Below are positions 15,600 through 24,583 of a stretch of DNA of 32,005 bases, piece by piece. A model generated the notes under the pieces. That model ran no database searches. It was not told the origin of the DNA and saw nothing but the letters and a program-made list of their open reading frames with translations. Source of the stretch: Opitutia bacterium UBA7397 (GTDB lineage: Bacteria > Verrucomicrobiota > Verrucomicrobiia > Opitutales > UBA953); NCBI GenBank assembly GCA_002470605.1, contig DKND01000072.1, positions 5,785 to 37,789 of the forward strand, read 5' to 3'. How positions within the stretch are numbered: the first letter of the stretch is position 1; each line of letters opens with the position of its first letter. Made by a program: the position numbers and the translations under genes.

Positions 15600-16969
15600 C
15601 CCATTTTTCCGCCATGGATTTGGCAGCTTGGGCGCAAGGGCGGTGGACGACTTTACCGCAGGCGGCCGTCTCGGGCTTTGGGACCGATACCCGGACGCTA
15701 CGTCGCGGGGACGTTTTTGTCGCCGTGCGCACCGAACGTCGGGACGGACACGACTTCTTGTCCGATGCCCGAAACAAAGGCGCTTCCTGCGCTTTGGTCT
15801 CTCGTCCCATGGCGGACGCTCTTCCGCAGCTCGTGGTCGATGATGTGCTGACCGGACTTCGCCGCATCGCCCAAGCTTGGCGTCAGTGTTTCAAGGGCCA
15901 AGTCATCGCCGTGACCGGTAGCGTCGGGAAGACTTCCACGAAAGAACTCCTCGCGGCCTTGCTTGGCGCCGAGGCCTTTGTGACGGAGGCTAATCTTAAT
16001 AATCTGATCGGTGTGCCTTTAATGTTGCTGCGAGTGGAGCCCGGTCGGCATCGCTTCGCGGTCATCGAGGCGGGCATGAGCGTGCCGGGAGAATTGGCGG
16101 TCTCCGCTCAGGTCATCCGTCCGGACCTTGCCATCGTCACGGCTGTGGCTCCGGTCCATCTCGAGGGCGTGGGCTCGGTCGCCGGCGTCGCCAGGGAGAA
16201 AGCCACCTTGCTCGCAGCTTTAACGCCATCGGGTCGGGCGATTCTTCCCGTAGCATTGTTACGCTGGGAGGAATTTGCTGTCCACGCCCATCGTTGCACC
16301 GCGGTACAATTTGAGGGCGAACCAGCTCCGGCGGTCACGCCAGCCCGTTTGATTCAGGCGAAGTATAGGGAAGATGAAAAAGGACACCGCACTTTGGTTC
16401 TCGATGGGAAATCCTTCGGCCTGGGCGCCCTTTCGGACGGGTTAGTTCGAAATGCTGCGCTGGCGGTGGTCGCCGCCCGTGATCTAGGGCTTTCGGATAA
16501 CCAGATTGCCCAGGCGTTGTCCACGTGGACCCCGCCTGCTGGACGCGGAAGCGTGCACGTGCTCGGAAGCCAGACCTTTTACTTGGATTGTTATAATTCG
16601 AGCCCAGCTTCCCTCTTTGATGCCGTCACCTGCTTCGATCGTTTGAGTTCAAAGCAAAGCGGACCTCGGCTTTTCATTTTAGGCGGAATGGCTGAATTAG
16701 GAATTCATGCCGCCGAATTCCATCGCGAAAGCGGTGCCAAGTTGCCTCTGCGGGCCGGAGATAAGGTCGTGGCCTTCGGCGGCGAGGCACCGGCTTATTT
16801 GCAAGGTATCAGCCGGACTGACGTGACGCTCCTCGCCGTCGACACCCTCGACGAGGTCGCGCAGGTCCTGAATTCTCATGCGGGCTATGTGTTCGTGAAA
16901 GGCAGCCGTTCACATGCTTTAGAGCGCTGCCTCCCGCACTCCCTGCGCGCGGCGCTTTCTTTCCACTAA
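15596..16969 (+). CDS. murF: UDP-MurNAc-tripeptide D-alanyl-D-alanine ligase
   Basis: Adds D-Ala-D-Ala, made by the Ddl encoded downstream, to the UDP-MurNAc tripeptide. The 457-residue protein has the N-terminal recognition domain (FGTDTRTLRRGDVFVAV, about 23-40), the ATP loop VIAVTGSVGKTSTKELLAALL (about 103-123), EANLNNLIGVPLMLL, and the DCYNSSPASLFDAV block, equivalent to the DaYNANPxSM motif of MurF, with Ser replacing the usual Ala and Asn variants. The start overlaps murE as ATGA. Only one base separates its stop from mraY. Confidence 0.95.
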   Translation: MTHFSAMDLAAWAQGRWTTLPQAAVSGFGTDTRTLRRGDVFVAVRTERRDGHDFLSDARNKGASCALVSRPMADALPQLVVDDVLTGLRRIAQAWRQCFKGQVIAVTGSVGKTSTKELLAALLGAEAFVTEANLNNLIGVPLMLLRVEPGRHRFAVIEAGMSVPGELAVSAQVIRPDLAIVTAVAPVHLEGVGSVAGVAREKATLLAALTPSGRAILPVALLRWEEFAVHAHRCTAVQFEGEPAPAVTPARLIQAKYREDEKGHRTLVLDGKSFGLGALSDGLVRNAALAVVAARDLGLSDNQIAQALSTWTPPAGRGSVHVLGSQTFYLDCYNSSPASLFDAVTCFDRLSSKQSGPRLFILGGMAELGIHAAEFHRESGAKLPLRAGDKVVAFGGEAPAYLQGISRTDVTLLAVDTLDEVAQVLNSHAGYVFVKGSRSHALERCLPHSLRAALSFH

Positions 16970-16970
16970 G

Positions 16971-18083
16971 ATGCTTTACCGTCTCAGCGAACTCGAAAAA
17001 TTCTGGGGACCTTTCCGCCTCTTTGAATATATTTCCGTCCGGGCGATCATGGCCGGTCTGACCGCTTTGGCTTTAGGCATGATATTTTCGGGGATGATGA
17101 TTCGACTCCTGGGTCGTCTGCGTCAGCCCGAGCGTTCGGCAAAACTGATGGGTGAACTCGCCAAAGAGGGAGGCAAGGTGCCAACCATGGGAGGGCTGCT
17201 GATCGGAGTGGCGATGATTCCATCCGTGTTGCTTTGGGCCAAGCCCAACGTCCTCGTGCTGGCTTCGTTATGGTGTTTGATCGGCATGGGTATCGTGGGC
17301 TTCGTCGACGATTGGCTTAAAGTACGTCGCGGTAGTGCTGATGGTATTTCCGCCCGCACCAAGTTGGGCGGGCAGGGGATCGTGGCTTTGTTCGCCTTAG
17401 GCATCGTCCTGCTTAATCCGGCCTACCGCTCAAGTCTCTGCGAGATTTGGTTGCCCATTCTTAACGGACCCATCTGGTCGGAGCATTCGTGGGGTTTGCC
17501 TTTCCTTCTTTGCTTCGGGGTGGCGGCAGGTTTTTTCATCCTGGTCTGCGTCGGCTCTTCCAATGCGGTCAACCTGACGGATGGTCTCGACGGTCTTGCG
17601 ATCGGCTGCGTGTTGATCACGACGCTTATTCTTGGAAGCGTGGCATATCTGGTCGGTCATCATGAATTTTCGAATTACCTTCGGATCAGTTACGTATCCG
17701 GTGCAGGTGAATTGGCGATATTTTGCGCGGCGTTGATCGGCGGCAGTCTGGTATTCCTTTGGCATAATGCCGCTCCGGCGGAAATTTACATGGGAGATGT
17801 CGGCGCCTTGGGTATCGGTGGGGCTTTGGGAGCGGTGGCTTGTCTGATGCATCAGCCTTTCTTGCTCGCGATTGTCGGCGGTATTTTCGTTATCGAGGCG
17901 CTTTCGGTCATGTTGCAGGTCGCTTACTTTAAGCGGACTGGCGGCCAGCGGTTATTCCTCATGACGCCGATTCACCATCACTTCCAGAAGAAGGGCTGGC
18001 CGGCCACCAAGGTCGTCGTGCGCTTCTGGATCGTCTCCTTCCTCTTCGGGCTCCTCGGCCTGCTCTCGCTGAAACTACGATGA
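16971..18083 (+). CDS. mraY: phospho-MurNAc-pentapeptide translocase
   Basis: Integral membrane enzyme that transfers phospho-MurNAc-pentapeptide to undecaprenyl phosphate, making lipid I. The 370-residue protein has about ten hydrophobic helices and the family landmarks PTMGGLLIG (near 64-72), VGFVDDWLKV with the paired aspartates (about 105-114), NLTDGLDGLAIG (about 201-212), MGDVGALGIGGALGA (about 274-288) and PIHHHFQKKGWP (about 333-344). The order and spacing match MraY rather than WecA. Its stop overlaps the murD start as ATGA. Confidence 0.97.
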   Translation: MLYRLSELEKFWGPFRLFEYISVRAIMAGLTALALGMIFSGMMIRLLGRLRQPERSAKLMGELAKEGGKVPTMGGLLIGVAMIPSVLLWAKPNVLVLASLWCLIGMGIVGFVDDWLKVRRGSADGISARTKLGGQGIVALFALGIVLLNPAYRSSLCEIWLPILNGPIWSEHSWGLPFLLCFGVAAGFFILVCVGSSNAVNLTDGLDGLAIGCVLITTLILGSVAYLVGHHEFSNYLRISYVSGAGELAIFCAALIGGSLVFLWHNAAPAEIYMGDVGALGIGGALGAVACLMHQPFLLAIVGGIFVIEALSVMLQVAYFKRTGGQRLFLMTPIHHHFQKKGWPATKVVVRFWIVSFLFGLLGLLSLKLR

Positions 18084-19354
18084 GCGAATTTCCCGAAAGT
18101 CTTAAGCGTCGGCTCGCTCGTCCAGCAGCTATTTTTGGCGATGGCGTGAGCGGTCGCTCTGTCGCCGAGTCTTTGGCCTCCGGTGGTTTTGCTTCCGTCA
18201 TTTATGACGAGAAGGGGATTAACTCCGTATTTGGGCCTGAGCAGGCGGCGCGACACGACTTACTCATCTATAGTCCTGGTTTCGCCCAAGCTCATCCTTG
18301 GATCCTGGCGGCCCGTCGCGTCGGCATGCAATGCATGTCCGAACTGGATTTCGGGGCCTTGCTTTGGACGGGCCCAGCGATTGCGATTACGGGTACTAAT
18401 GGAAAAACTACCCTCACCGAATTCCTTTCCTTTGCCTTTAAGCGCTCGGGGGTCGATGCCATCGCCTGCGGCAATATCGGTCTGCCGCTGACTTCGCTTT
18501 CTCGCACCGAGTCCAATGTCTCGTTCTTGGCGGTGGTCGAAGTTAGTTCTTTCCAAGCCGAAGATTTGCGTAACTTCACCCCCGAAGCCGTGCTTTGGAC
18601 GAATTTTGACGAAGATCACCTGGATCGCCATGGTGATATCGAGAGTTATTTCCGGGCTAAGTTCAAATTGATCGAACGCATGATGCCGGGCGGGATTCTG
18701 GTCGTAGGCGAATCGGTGGTCGAAGCCTCGCGTAAATTCGGGATTGAACTTCCAGCTGAGGCGTTGGTGGCCACGCGCGCCGAAGTCGCTGATACTGTTC
18801 CGGCTGGTTCCATCTTCAGCACCTGGCCTCAACTCGAAAACTGGGCCGTGGCGGTCAAGTATTGGCGGGCACGTGGTATCGCCCTCCGTCTCTTAGAAGA
18901 GTCGGCCAAACTTTTCCGGCTGGCTCCGCATCGCTTACGGAAGGTCGCCGAATCTCAAGGCGTAGAATATTGGAACGACTCCAAAGGGACGAATTTCCAT
19001 GCCGTCGAGGCCGCCTTGCGACAATTCACCATACCCGTTCGCTGGATCGGCGGCGGCAAATGGAAAGGCGGCGACCTGCAGGCTTTTGCTGCCCGGATTA
19101 AGCCGCACATCGAGGCCGCCTATCTCATCGGCGAAACCGGCGAGGAGCTCCACCGGCAATTCGGGGCTTTGGGTAAGACCAGTCGGCTCTTTCCCTCGTT
19201 GCAGGATGCCGTGGTGGCAGCGACGAACGATTCTCACGGACCCACCGCGATCCTGCTCAGCCCAGGTTTTTCGAGTTTCGATCAATTTCGAAGCTATGTC
19301 GAACGCGGCTTGGTCTTTGAACGGGCCGCCTTGGCGCTCGCTAATCGCGCCTGA
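18080..19354 (+). CDS. murD: UDP-MurNAc-L-alanine:D-glutamate ligase
   Basis: Adds D-glutamate to UDP-MurNAc-L-Ala in the cytoplasm. The 424-residue protein has an N-terminal nucleotide-sugar domain (IFGDGVSGRSVAESL), the ATP loop AITGTNGKTTLTEFL (about 101-115), VEVSSFQAEDLR (about 153-164), NFDEDHLDRH (about 174-183) and NDSKGTNFHAVEAAL (about 298-312), all MurD hallmarks. The length is slightly below the usual 440-450. After its stop comes a 44-base C-rich gap, the first real break in the mur/fts coupling chain. Confidence 0.95.
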   Translation: MSEFPESLKRRLARPAAIFGDGVSGRSVAESLASGGFASVIYDEKGINSVFGPEQAARHDLLIYSPGFAQAHPWILAARRVGMQCMSELDFGALLWTGPAIAITGTNGKTTLTEFLSFAFKRSGVDAIACGNIGLPLTSLSRTESNVSFLAVVEVSSFQAEDLRNFTPEAVLWTNFDEDHLDRHGDIESYFRAKFKLIERMMPGGILVVGESVVEASRKFGIELPAEALVATRAEVADTVPAGSIFSTWPQLENWAVAVKYWRARGIALRLLEESAKLFRLAPHRLRKVAESQGVEYWNDSKGTNFHAVEAALRQFTIPVRWIGGGKWKGGDLQAFAARIKPHIEAAYLIGETGEELHRQFGALGKTSRLFPSLQDAVVAATNDSHGPTAILLSPGFSSFDQFRSYVERGLVFERAALALANRA

Positions 19355-19371
19355 TATTTTTCACCAAACCA

Positions 19372-19391
19372 CCCACCCAACCCACCCACCC
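19372..19391 (-). other. G-quadruplex motif on the template strand
   Basis: Five CCC runs at 19372-19374, 19376-19378, 19381-19383, 19385-19387 and 19389-19391 are separated by one or two A. On the minus strand this reads as GGG runs with 1-2 base T loops, which fits the most stable class of G-quadruplex. It fills the gap between murD and the LysM gene. The mRNA would carry the C-rich strand. Confidence 0.75.
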
Positions 19392-19398
19392 AATAAAA

Positions 19399-19986
19399 AT
19401 GCGTCCCATCATCACCGTCACCGCCGTCGTGCTTTTGCACCTCTGCGTCATCGCCGTACTCGTCGGAGTCAACGGCTGCCGAAGCACGAGCGGCTTCGAA
19501 CAGGAGGGCGACCTTGCGGCGTTCTCCGGAGGCGCCCGTCCGGCGAGTTCATCCGCCAGCTTGGTGGCTGCGCCCGCAACGGTTAAGATCGCGGTTCCCG
19601 CACCGACGAAAGTGACCCCTATCGCGGCTTCCGGCCCCGGCGGCGTTCACGTCGTCGTCAAAGGTGAGTCTTTACCTCTCATTGCTACGCGCGAGAAAAT
19701 TAGCATCGCTGCGCTTTGCGCCGCCAACGGGCTTGACCGTAATGCGATTTTGCACCCCGGTCAGAAGCTCAAGATTCCCGCCGCCGGTTCGGCTCCAACT
19801 CCTAAGGCGACGAAATCTTCTTCGGGCAAGACGACCACCAAGGTCGCTCCGGCTGCGGCTTCATCGGCTCCGACGGCTCCAGTGGCGCCACAGTTTTCGC
19901 CCTTGAAGATCGTTTCACTCAGCAATCCGGCTCCGGCTGAACCCAAGGCCACCGATGCTACGGCCGCCCCGGCTGCGACCAAATAA
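19399..19986 (+). CDS. LysM-domain lipoprotein or membrane-anchored protein
   Basis: A 195-residue envelope protein with one LysM peptidoglycan-binding domain (about 83-127: VHVVVKGESLPLIATREKI, then AANGLDRNAILHPGQKLKIP). The N-terminus is hydrophobic (about 5-24) and ends at VNGC, so Cys27 could be lipidated, although Asn at -2 is unusual; an uncleaved membrane anchor is the alternative. The rest is low-complexity Ala, Pro, Ser, Thr and Lys. No catalytic domain is present. It sits between murD and ftsW, where standard dcw clusters have nothing, so a link to septal wall binding is a reasonable inference. The start has no Shine-Dalgarno sequence and follows the C-rich tract. Confidence 0.8.
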   Translation: MRPIITVTAVVLLHLCVIAVLVGVNGCRSTSGFEQEGDLAAFSGGARPASSSASLVAAPATVKIAVPAPTKVTPIAASGPGGVHVVVKGESLPLIATREKISIAALCAANGLDRNAILHPGQKLKIPAAGSAPTPKATKSSSGKTTTKVAPAAASSAPTAPVAPQFSPLKIVSLSNPAPAEPKATDATAAPAATK

Positions 19987-20004
19987 TCCCGTCACACTTC
20001 CGCT

Positions 20005-21219
20005 ATGGTGATAAAGGTTAAGCAAGACAGTCCGGGGGCCCTGGGTGGGTATTCCCTGCGCATCGCCTTGCTGGCCTTATCCCTGGCGGTGTTTGGATTG
20101 GTGGTACAGTACAGCGCCGGCATTTCGCTTTCTTCGAGCAATCGTACGGCAGCCTTTGACCGGCAGTTGTTCTACGTGCCGTTCGCGATCTTTGCCGGAT
20201 GGTTGGCGTATCGGTTAAACCTCGAACGTGTGCGCGAATACCGCTGGCATATATTCTGGGTGGCCTTGATCGCGATGTGCGCCGCCCGTGTTCCGGGCAT
20301 CGGGGTTTCGGTCAACGGTTCTTGGCGATGGATTGATCTGGGTATCATCCGTTTGCAGGCTTCGGATCTCGGAAAAATCGCCTTGGTCGTCATGCTCTCG
20401 GATTTTTTGGCGACGATGCAGCGACATACGCTCAAGGTGAAATCGCGCATGTTCAAGCTCAGCGACCGGCCCCCTTATTTTTTTACGCCGGCCGGCTGGA
20501 CGGATCTAAGGGAAGGGTTCATCAAGCCAACGGTGGTAATCGGCGTGATCTGTGCCGGCATCGCCCTCGGTCCGGACCTCGGCACCATCATTCTCTGCTG
20601 CGCAGTGGGCGGGACGATGATGTATATTTCAGGCGCTAGGTGGCGATACATGCTTCCGACGTTCATCTTGGGGGCGATCACTTTCACGGCCGTCGTCCTG
20701 CATTGGGAAAATCGGCTGCGTCGATTTCTTTCCTTTATCGACCCGTGGGGGCGTCGCGGTGACGAAGCTTATCAGCTCTTCGAAGGAATGGTCGCTTTCG
20801 GGGTTGGTGGCATTACCGGCAAGGGTGCCGCGTTTGGGCTTCAGGGCCGCGCCTACCTGCCCGAGGCACATACGGATTTCGTCTTTTCCGTGATCGGAGA
20901 AGAGTATGGCCTGATCGCGACGAGCCTCGTCGCCGCGGCCTATTTCTTGATCTTCATCTTGGCTTATCGCGCGATGCGTCATTGCCCGGATCTCTTCCGG
21001 TTTAATGTCTGCTTAGGTGCCACGCTCTTTCTCGTGCTGCAGGCCTTGGTCAATATGGGCGTGGTCACCGGCTTGCTTCCGACCAAGGGCATCTCGCTGC
21101 CGTTCATCAGTTATGGCGGCACGAACTTGGTGATCATGGCCTGCATGGTAGGCCTTGTGCTTAACTGTATCCGCGACTCGGCCGTGCCGGCCTTCGTGCC
21201 GAAGGAGGCCCGCGTATGA
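20005..21219 (+). CDS. ftsW: septal peptidoglycan glycosyltransferase FtsW
   Basis: SEDS-family polymerase that extends glycan strands from lipid II at the septum with FtsI. The 404-residue multi-pass protein has about ten hydrophobic segments and the family landmarks VNGSWRWIDLG (about 105-115), GPDLGT (about 190-195), the catalytic-loop region LPEAHTDFVFSVIGEEYG (about 286-303) with the conserved Asp, and PFISYGGTN near the C-terminus, where most FtsW proteins have SYGGSS. Its location between murD and murG supports FtsW over RodA. The stop overlaps murG as ATGA. Confidence 0.94.
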   Translation: MVIKVKQDSPGALGGYSLRIALLALSLAVFGLVVQYSAGISLSSSNRTAAFDRQLFYVPFAIFAGWLAYRLNLERVREYRWHIFWVALIAMCAARVPGIGVSVNGSWRWIDLGIIRLQASDLGKIALVVMLSDFLATMQRHTLKVKSRMFKLSDRPPYFFTPAGWTDLREGFIKPTVVIGVICAGIALGPDLGTIILCCAVGGTMMYISGARWRYMLPTFILGAITFTAVVLHWENRLRRFLSFIDPWGRRGDEAYQLFEGMVAFGVGGITGKGAAFGLQGRAYLPEAHTDFVFSVIGEEYGLIATSLVAAAYFLIFILAYRAMRHCPDLFRFNVCLGATLFLVLQALVNMGVVTGLLPTKGISLPFISYGGTNLVIMACMVGLVLNCIRDSAVPAFVPKEARV

Positions 21220-22304
21220 GCCGGATGTTGCTGGCCTGTGGTGGCACCGGGGGGCATTTGGCTCCGGGTATCGCCTTGGCTCAGCGACTTTCCGACGAAG
21301 GGCACGAGTGTTTATTGATGGTGAGCAGCAAGATTGTGGATGCCAAAATGACGGCGCAATATTCCCGCCTGCGTTTTGTGGCCGGACGGGGCCGCGGCTT
21401 TGGCCCTGGCTTGATTAATAAGCTCAGATTCTTTCCTGCGCTCGTGGTTTCAGTTTGGTCGGCCTGGCGTTTGTTACGACAGTTCAAGCCACAGGCGTTG
21501 ATTTGTTTCGGTGGTTTCATGAGTGTGGCCCCGGCTCTGGCCTGTTTCTTCTCAGGGGTTCCGGTTTTGGTGCACGAAGCGAATCGGCGGCCAGGCAAGG
21601 CGGTAAGGTTAATCGCCCGTTTCGCCGCCGCCATCCATCTGCCGCATGGCGTCCGCCTCGAAGGCATCGCCTTGTCTCGGCAGCATGATTCTGGGTATCC
21701 GGTCCGTGCCGAGATTCGTCCCTTAGGCCGAGATGTCGCCCGACGCGCCTTAGGCATGCCAGCGGCCGGCCGGATGCTCCTGGTCGTCGGTGGAAGTCAA
21801 GGCGCCACCGTCTTGAACCGTTGGGTGGAGACCCATCAGGAAGAATTTTCACGACACGACATTCAGGTGCTCTGTCTGACCGGACCCGGTGGGCGCGAGG
21901 GAGAAATCCGCTCGGGTGATTCCGTGATAAGATACCTACCATTTTGCGATCAGATGGCCGCCGCATACTCGGCGGCCGATCTGGCCGTCACGCGCGCCGG
22001 GGCGGGCACCTTGGCGGAGTTGGCGACCTGCCGGACGCCGTCGATCTTGGTTCCCTATCCTCAGGCGACCGACGATCATCAGACTGCCAATGCTCGTCAA
22101 GCCGCCGAGGCCGGGACCGCGATTCTTCTCCCCGAGCAGGAAATCCGGCGCTTAAGCGAGGCAGTGCTTAGTCGTATCAATGATAAGACGATTTTGGCCG
22201 GCATGCGGGATGCGCTTGCTTTGGCGGACGCTTCAAATCGATGGGAAGAACTTGCCCAAGAAACCATCAAACTGGCCCACGCGCAGGAGTGCGCGACTCG
22301 ATGA
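21216..22304 (+). CDS. murG: lipid II synthase, UDP-GlcNAc transferase
   Basis: Membrane-associated glycosyltransferase that adds GlcNAc to lipid I. The 362-residue GT-B protein has the N-terminal glycine loop ACGGTGGHLAPGIALAQRL (about 6-24), FGGFMSVAPALA (about 94-105), VHEANRRPGKAVRL, and the C-terminal UDP-GlcNAc site VTRAGAGTLAELATCRTPSILVPYP followed by DDHQTANAR (about 257-291). The start overlaps ftsW and the stop overlaps the murC-murB fusion, both as ATGA. Confidence 0.96.
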   Translation: MSRMLLACGGTGGHLAPGIALAQRLSDEGHECLLMVSSKIVDAKMTAQYSRLRFVAGRGRGFGPGLINKLRFFPALVVSVWSAWRLLRQFKPQALICFGGFMSVAPALACFFSGVPVLVHEANRRPGKAVRLIARFAAAIHLPHGVRLEGIALSRQHDSGYPVRAEIRPLGRDVARRALGMPAAGRMLLVVGGSQGATVLNRWVETHQEEFSRHDIQVLCLTGPGGREGEIRSGDSVIRYLPFCDQMAAAYSAADLAVTRAGAGTLAELATCRTPSILVPYPQATDDHQTANARQAAEAGTAILLPEQEIRRLSEAVLSRINDKTILAGMRDALALADASNRWEELAQETIKLAHAQECATR

Positions 22305-24583
22305 AGCACACCCCTTCGGCATGGTTGCTGGGCGCTTGCGGTATGGGGGTGGGGCCGTTGGCGATTTACCTAAAAGGGGAAGGTTGGGAAGTTTCCGGAT
22401 GGGATGACGCGACCGGGAGTCCGATGGAGTTACAGTTAGCGAATGCGGAAATACCTTTATTACGAGATCCTTGGGCGGCCGGCCGGCATCCCGAAGTGGT
22501 CGGTCGTTCGAGCGCCATTAAGACAGGCCATGAGGCTTTGGCCTTGGCGGAAAAAAAGTCCGTACGCGTTTTGCGTCGCGGGGAATTATTGGCGGAGCGG
22601 GTCGCTGAACGGTGCTTTGTCGCCGTCTGTGGTAGTCACGGAAAGACGACTACCTGCGGAATGATCGTTGCAGCACTGTCGACGGCCGGAGCTGACTTTG
22701 GTTATATTTTGGGCGGACTTTTCCGCGATCCGTCTTTTCCTCCTGCCCGTACGGCTGTTGCATCTCCTTGGGTGGTGGCCGAAGTTGATGAAAGCGACGG
22801 CACTATCGGAGCTTTTTCGCCTGATATCACCGTCGCCGTGAACTTGGATTGGGATCACCCGGATTACTACCAGGATGAAGCGGCACTGGAGGCGGTCTTC
22901 CGGGCATTATTCGAGCGAACGCGTTCGGCGGTGATTATTCCCGTCGGTAATGAGAGGCTTGAACGTCTGACTGCTGGTTTGAAAGTCCCGGTTTGGCGCG
23001 TAGGTTTGGGAGGCGACTACCAGGCGCGCCCCATCGCCGGCGATCATGCGACGTCAGTCTTGGAAATCGGCGGACGTTTCGCATCGCAACAAGTGACGTT
23101 GCCGGTCGCCGGGACTTTCAATCGTTCCAATGCGGCGATGGCCTTGGCGGTGACGCATTTTATCACCGGATCTTTATCGTCCGAACCCATGACGCGTTGG
23201 CGCGGAATTCGCCGGCGCCAAGACGTCCTTTTTGAACGTGCCGGACTCCGGGTTTTGGCGGATTACGCGCATCACCCGACGGAAATATCGGCGCTTTTAC
23301 AGTGGATTAAGGAAACCCATGTGGGACGATTGATCGTGGTTTTTCAGCCTCATCGGCATACGCGGACGCGACAGTATGCCGCCGAATTCAGGCAAGCCTT
23401 GGCCATGGCCGACCACGCTCTCGTCCTTCCCGTTTATGCGGCCGGTGAAGCCGCGGTGGAGGGAGGGCGCTCCGAGTCGGTCGTCGCTGGTACGGCGCAC
23501 CAATTAGTTGAGGATCGGCGTCAGTTACCTGCGTTATTGAACGCGTTAATTTCCGGTGCCGATACCGTCGTGGCCTTCGTGGGCGCGGGGGATATCGAAC
23601 GCGACGCCGAAGCTTACGCAAAAGTATTGCGACGCTCAGGTGCAACGGTCCTATCACTTGATTTGCCTGACATAGTCGCCGGCCGACTTTCTGCTGGGTG
23701 CGTGCTGCGGGCTAATGAATCTCTTGCACGCCGGACCACCTTGGGAGTGGGCGGATCAGCTCGCTGGTATGCCGAGCCCGCGACCGTCGATGATGTCGTC
23801 ACACTTTTGCAAGCAGCCGCGGAACTCGACTTACGTTATTTCGTCTTAGGTCGTGGTTCCAACCTGTGGGTGCCGGATGAAGGTTATGATGGGCTGATCT
23901 TGCATCTGGCTGCAGAGCATTGGGGGAAGATGACTTCACTGGGCGAAAATCGCATCCGGGTCGACGGCGGTGTCCGGCTCAAGGAACTTTGCGGCTTTGC
24001 GGCGAAAGAAGGCTTAGCCGGATTTGAATTTCTGGAAGGCATTCCTGGGACGCTCGGCGGTTCCTTGCGGATGAACGCCGGTGCGATGGGTGGCTGGATC
24101 TTCGATGTCGTCGAATCAATCGAATGGCTCGCTCCGCATGGTCAGGTGCGTGCCGCCCGCCGCGATTGTTTTGATGCGCTCTACCGGGATTGCCCGCAAT
24201 TGCATGGAGCCGTGGTCCTTTCGGCGGTACTCCGTGCTTCGGGTAAAGATGACGGCACACTCATCCGCCAGCGCATGGACACGATGTCCGTTAAGCGTCG
24301 CGCCTCGCAGCCACGCGAAGCGAGCGCCGGCTGTGTTTTCCGCAATCCCGGGGCAGATAAGGCCGGACGGTTGATCGAAGTCAGCGGACTGAAGGGTCAC
24401 CAGGTTGGGGCCGTGACGGTTTCGCCCGTGCACGGAAATTTCCTCGTCAACTCGGGGGATGCCAAGTCGGCTGACTTCATTTCGGTGATGCGCGACGTGC
24501 GCGCCGCGGTAAAACTTAGCCAAGGAGTGGAACTTCAACCTGAAATCATCGCACTCGGACGCGAGTGGAAGGATCTGCTATGA
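22301..24583 (+). CDS. murC/murB: MurC-MurB fusion protein
   Basis: A 760-residue bifunctional protein. Residues 1 to about 445 are MurC (UDP-MurNAc:L-alanine ligase) with GACGMG at the N-terminus, the ATP loop CGSHGKTTT (near 110), EVDESDGT, NLDWDHPDYY and YAHHPTEI. Residues from about 460 are MurB (UDP-GlcNAc-enolpyruvate reductase) with the FAD-binding TTLGVGGSARW and LGRGSNLWV, GIPGTLGGSLRMNAGA, and SAGCVFRNP. In that last motif Cys678 occupies the position of the catalytic Ser (E. coli Ser229); Cys is a conservative proton donor. MurB acts immediately before MurC in the pathway, so the fusion joins consecutive steps. I chose the ATG overlapping the murG stop. No frameshift or internal stop separates the halves. 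Confidence 0.95.
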   Translation: MKHTPSAWLLGACGMGVGPLAIYLKGEGWEVSGWDDATGSPMELQLANAEIPLLRDPWAAGRHPEVVGRSSAIKTGHEALALAEKKSVRVLRRGELLAERVAERCFVAVCGSHGKTTTCGMIVAALSTAGADFGYILGGLFRDPSFPPARTAVASPWVVAEVDESDGTIGAFSPDITVAVNLDWDHPDYYQDEAALEAVFRALFERTRSAVIIPVGNERLERLTAGLKVPVWRVGLGGDYQARPIAGDHATSVLEIGGRFASQQVTLPVAGTFNRSNAAMALAVTHFITGSLSSEPMTRWRGIRRRQDVLFERAGLRVLADYAHHPTEISALLQWIKETHVGRLIVVFQPHRHTRTRQYAAEFRQALAMADHALVLPVYAAGEAAVEGGRSESVVAGTAHQLVEDRRQLPALLNALISGADTVVAFVGAGDIERDAEAYAKVLRRSGATVLSLDLPDIVAGRLSAGCVLRANESLARRTTLGVGGSARWYAEPATVDDVVTLLQAAAELDLRYFVLGRGSNLWVPDEGYDGLILHLAAEHWGKMTSLGENRIRVDGGVRLKELCGFAAKEGLAGFEFLEGIPGTLGGSLRMNAGAMGGWIFDVVESIEWLAPHGQVRAARRDCFDALYRDCPQLHGAVVLSAVLRASGKDDGTLIRQRMDTMSVKRRASQPREASAGCVFRNPGADKAGRLIEVSGLKGHQVGAVTVSPVHGNFLVNSGDAKSADFISVMRDVRAAVKLSQGVELQPEIIALGREWKDLL

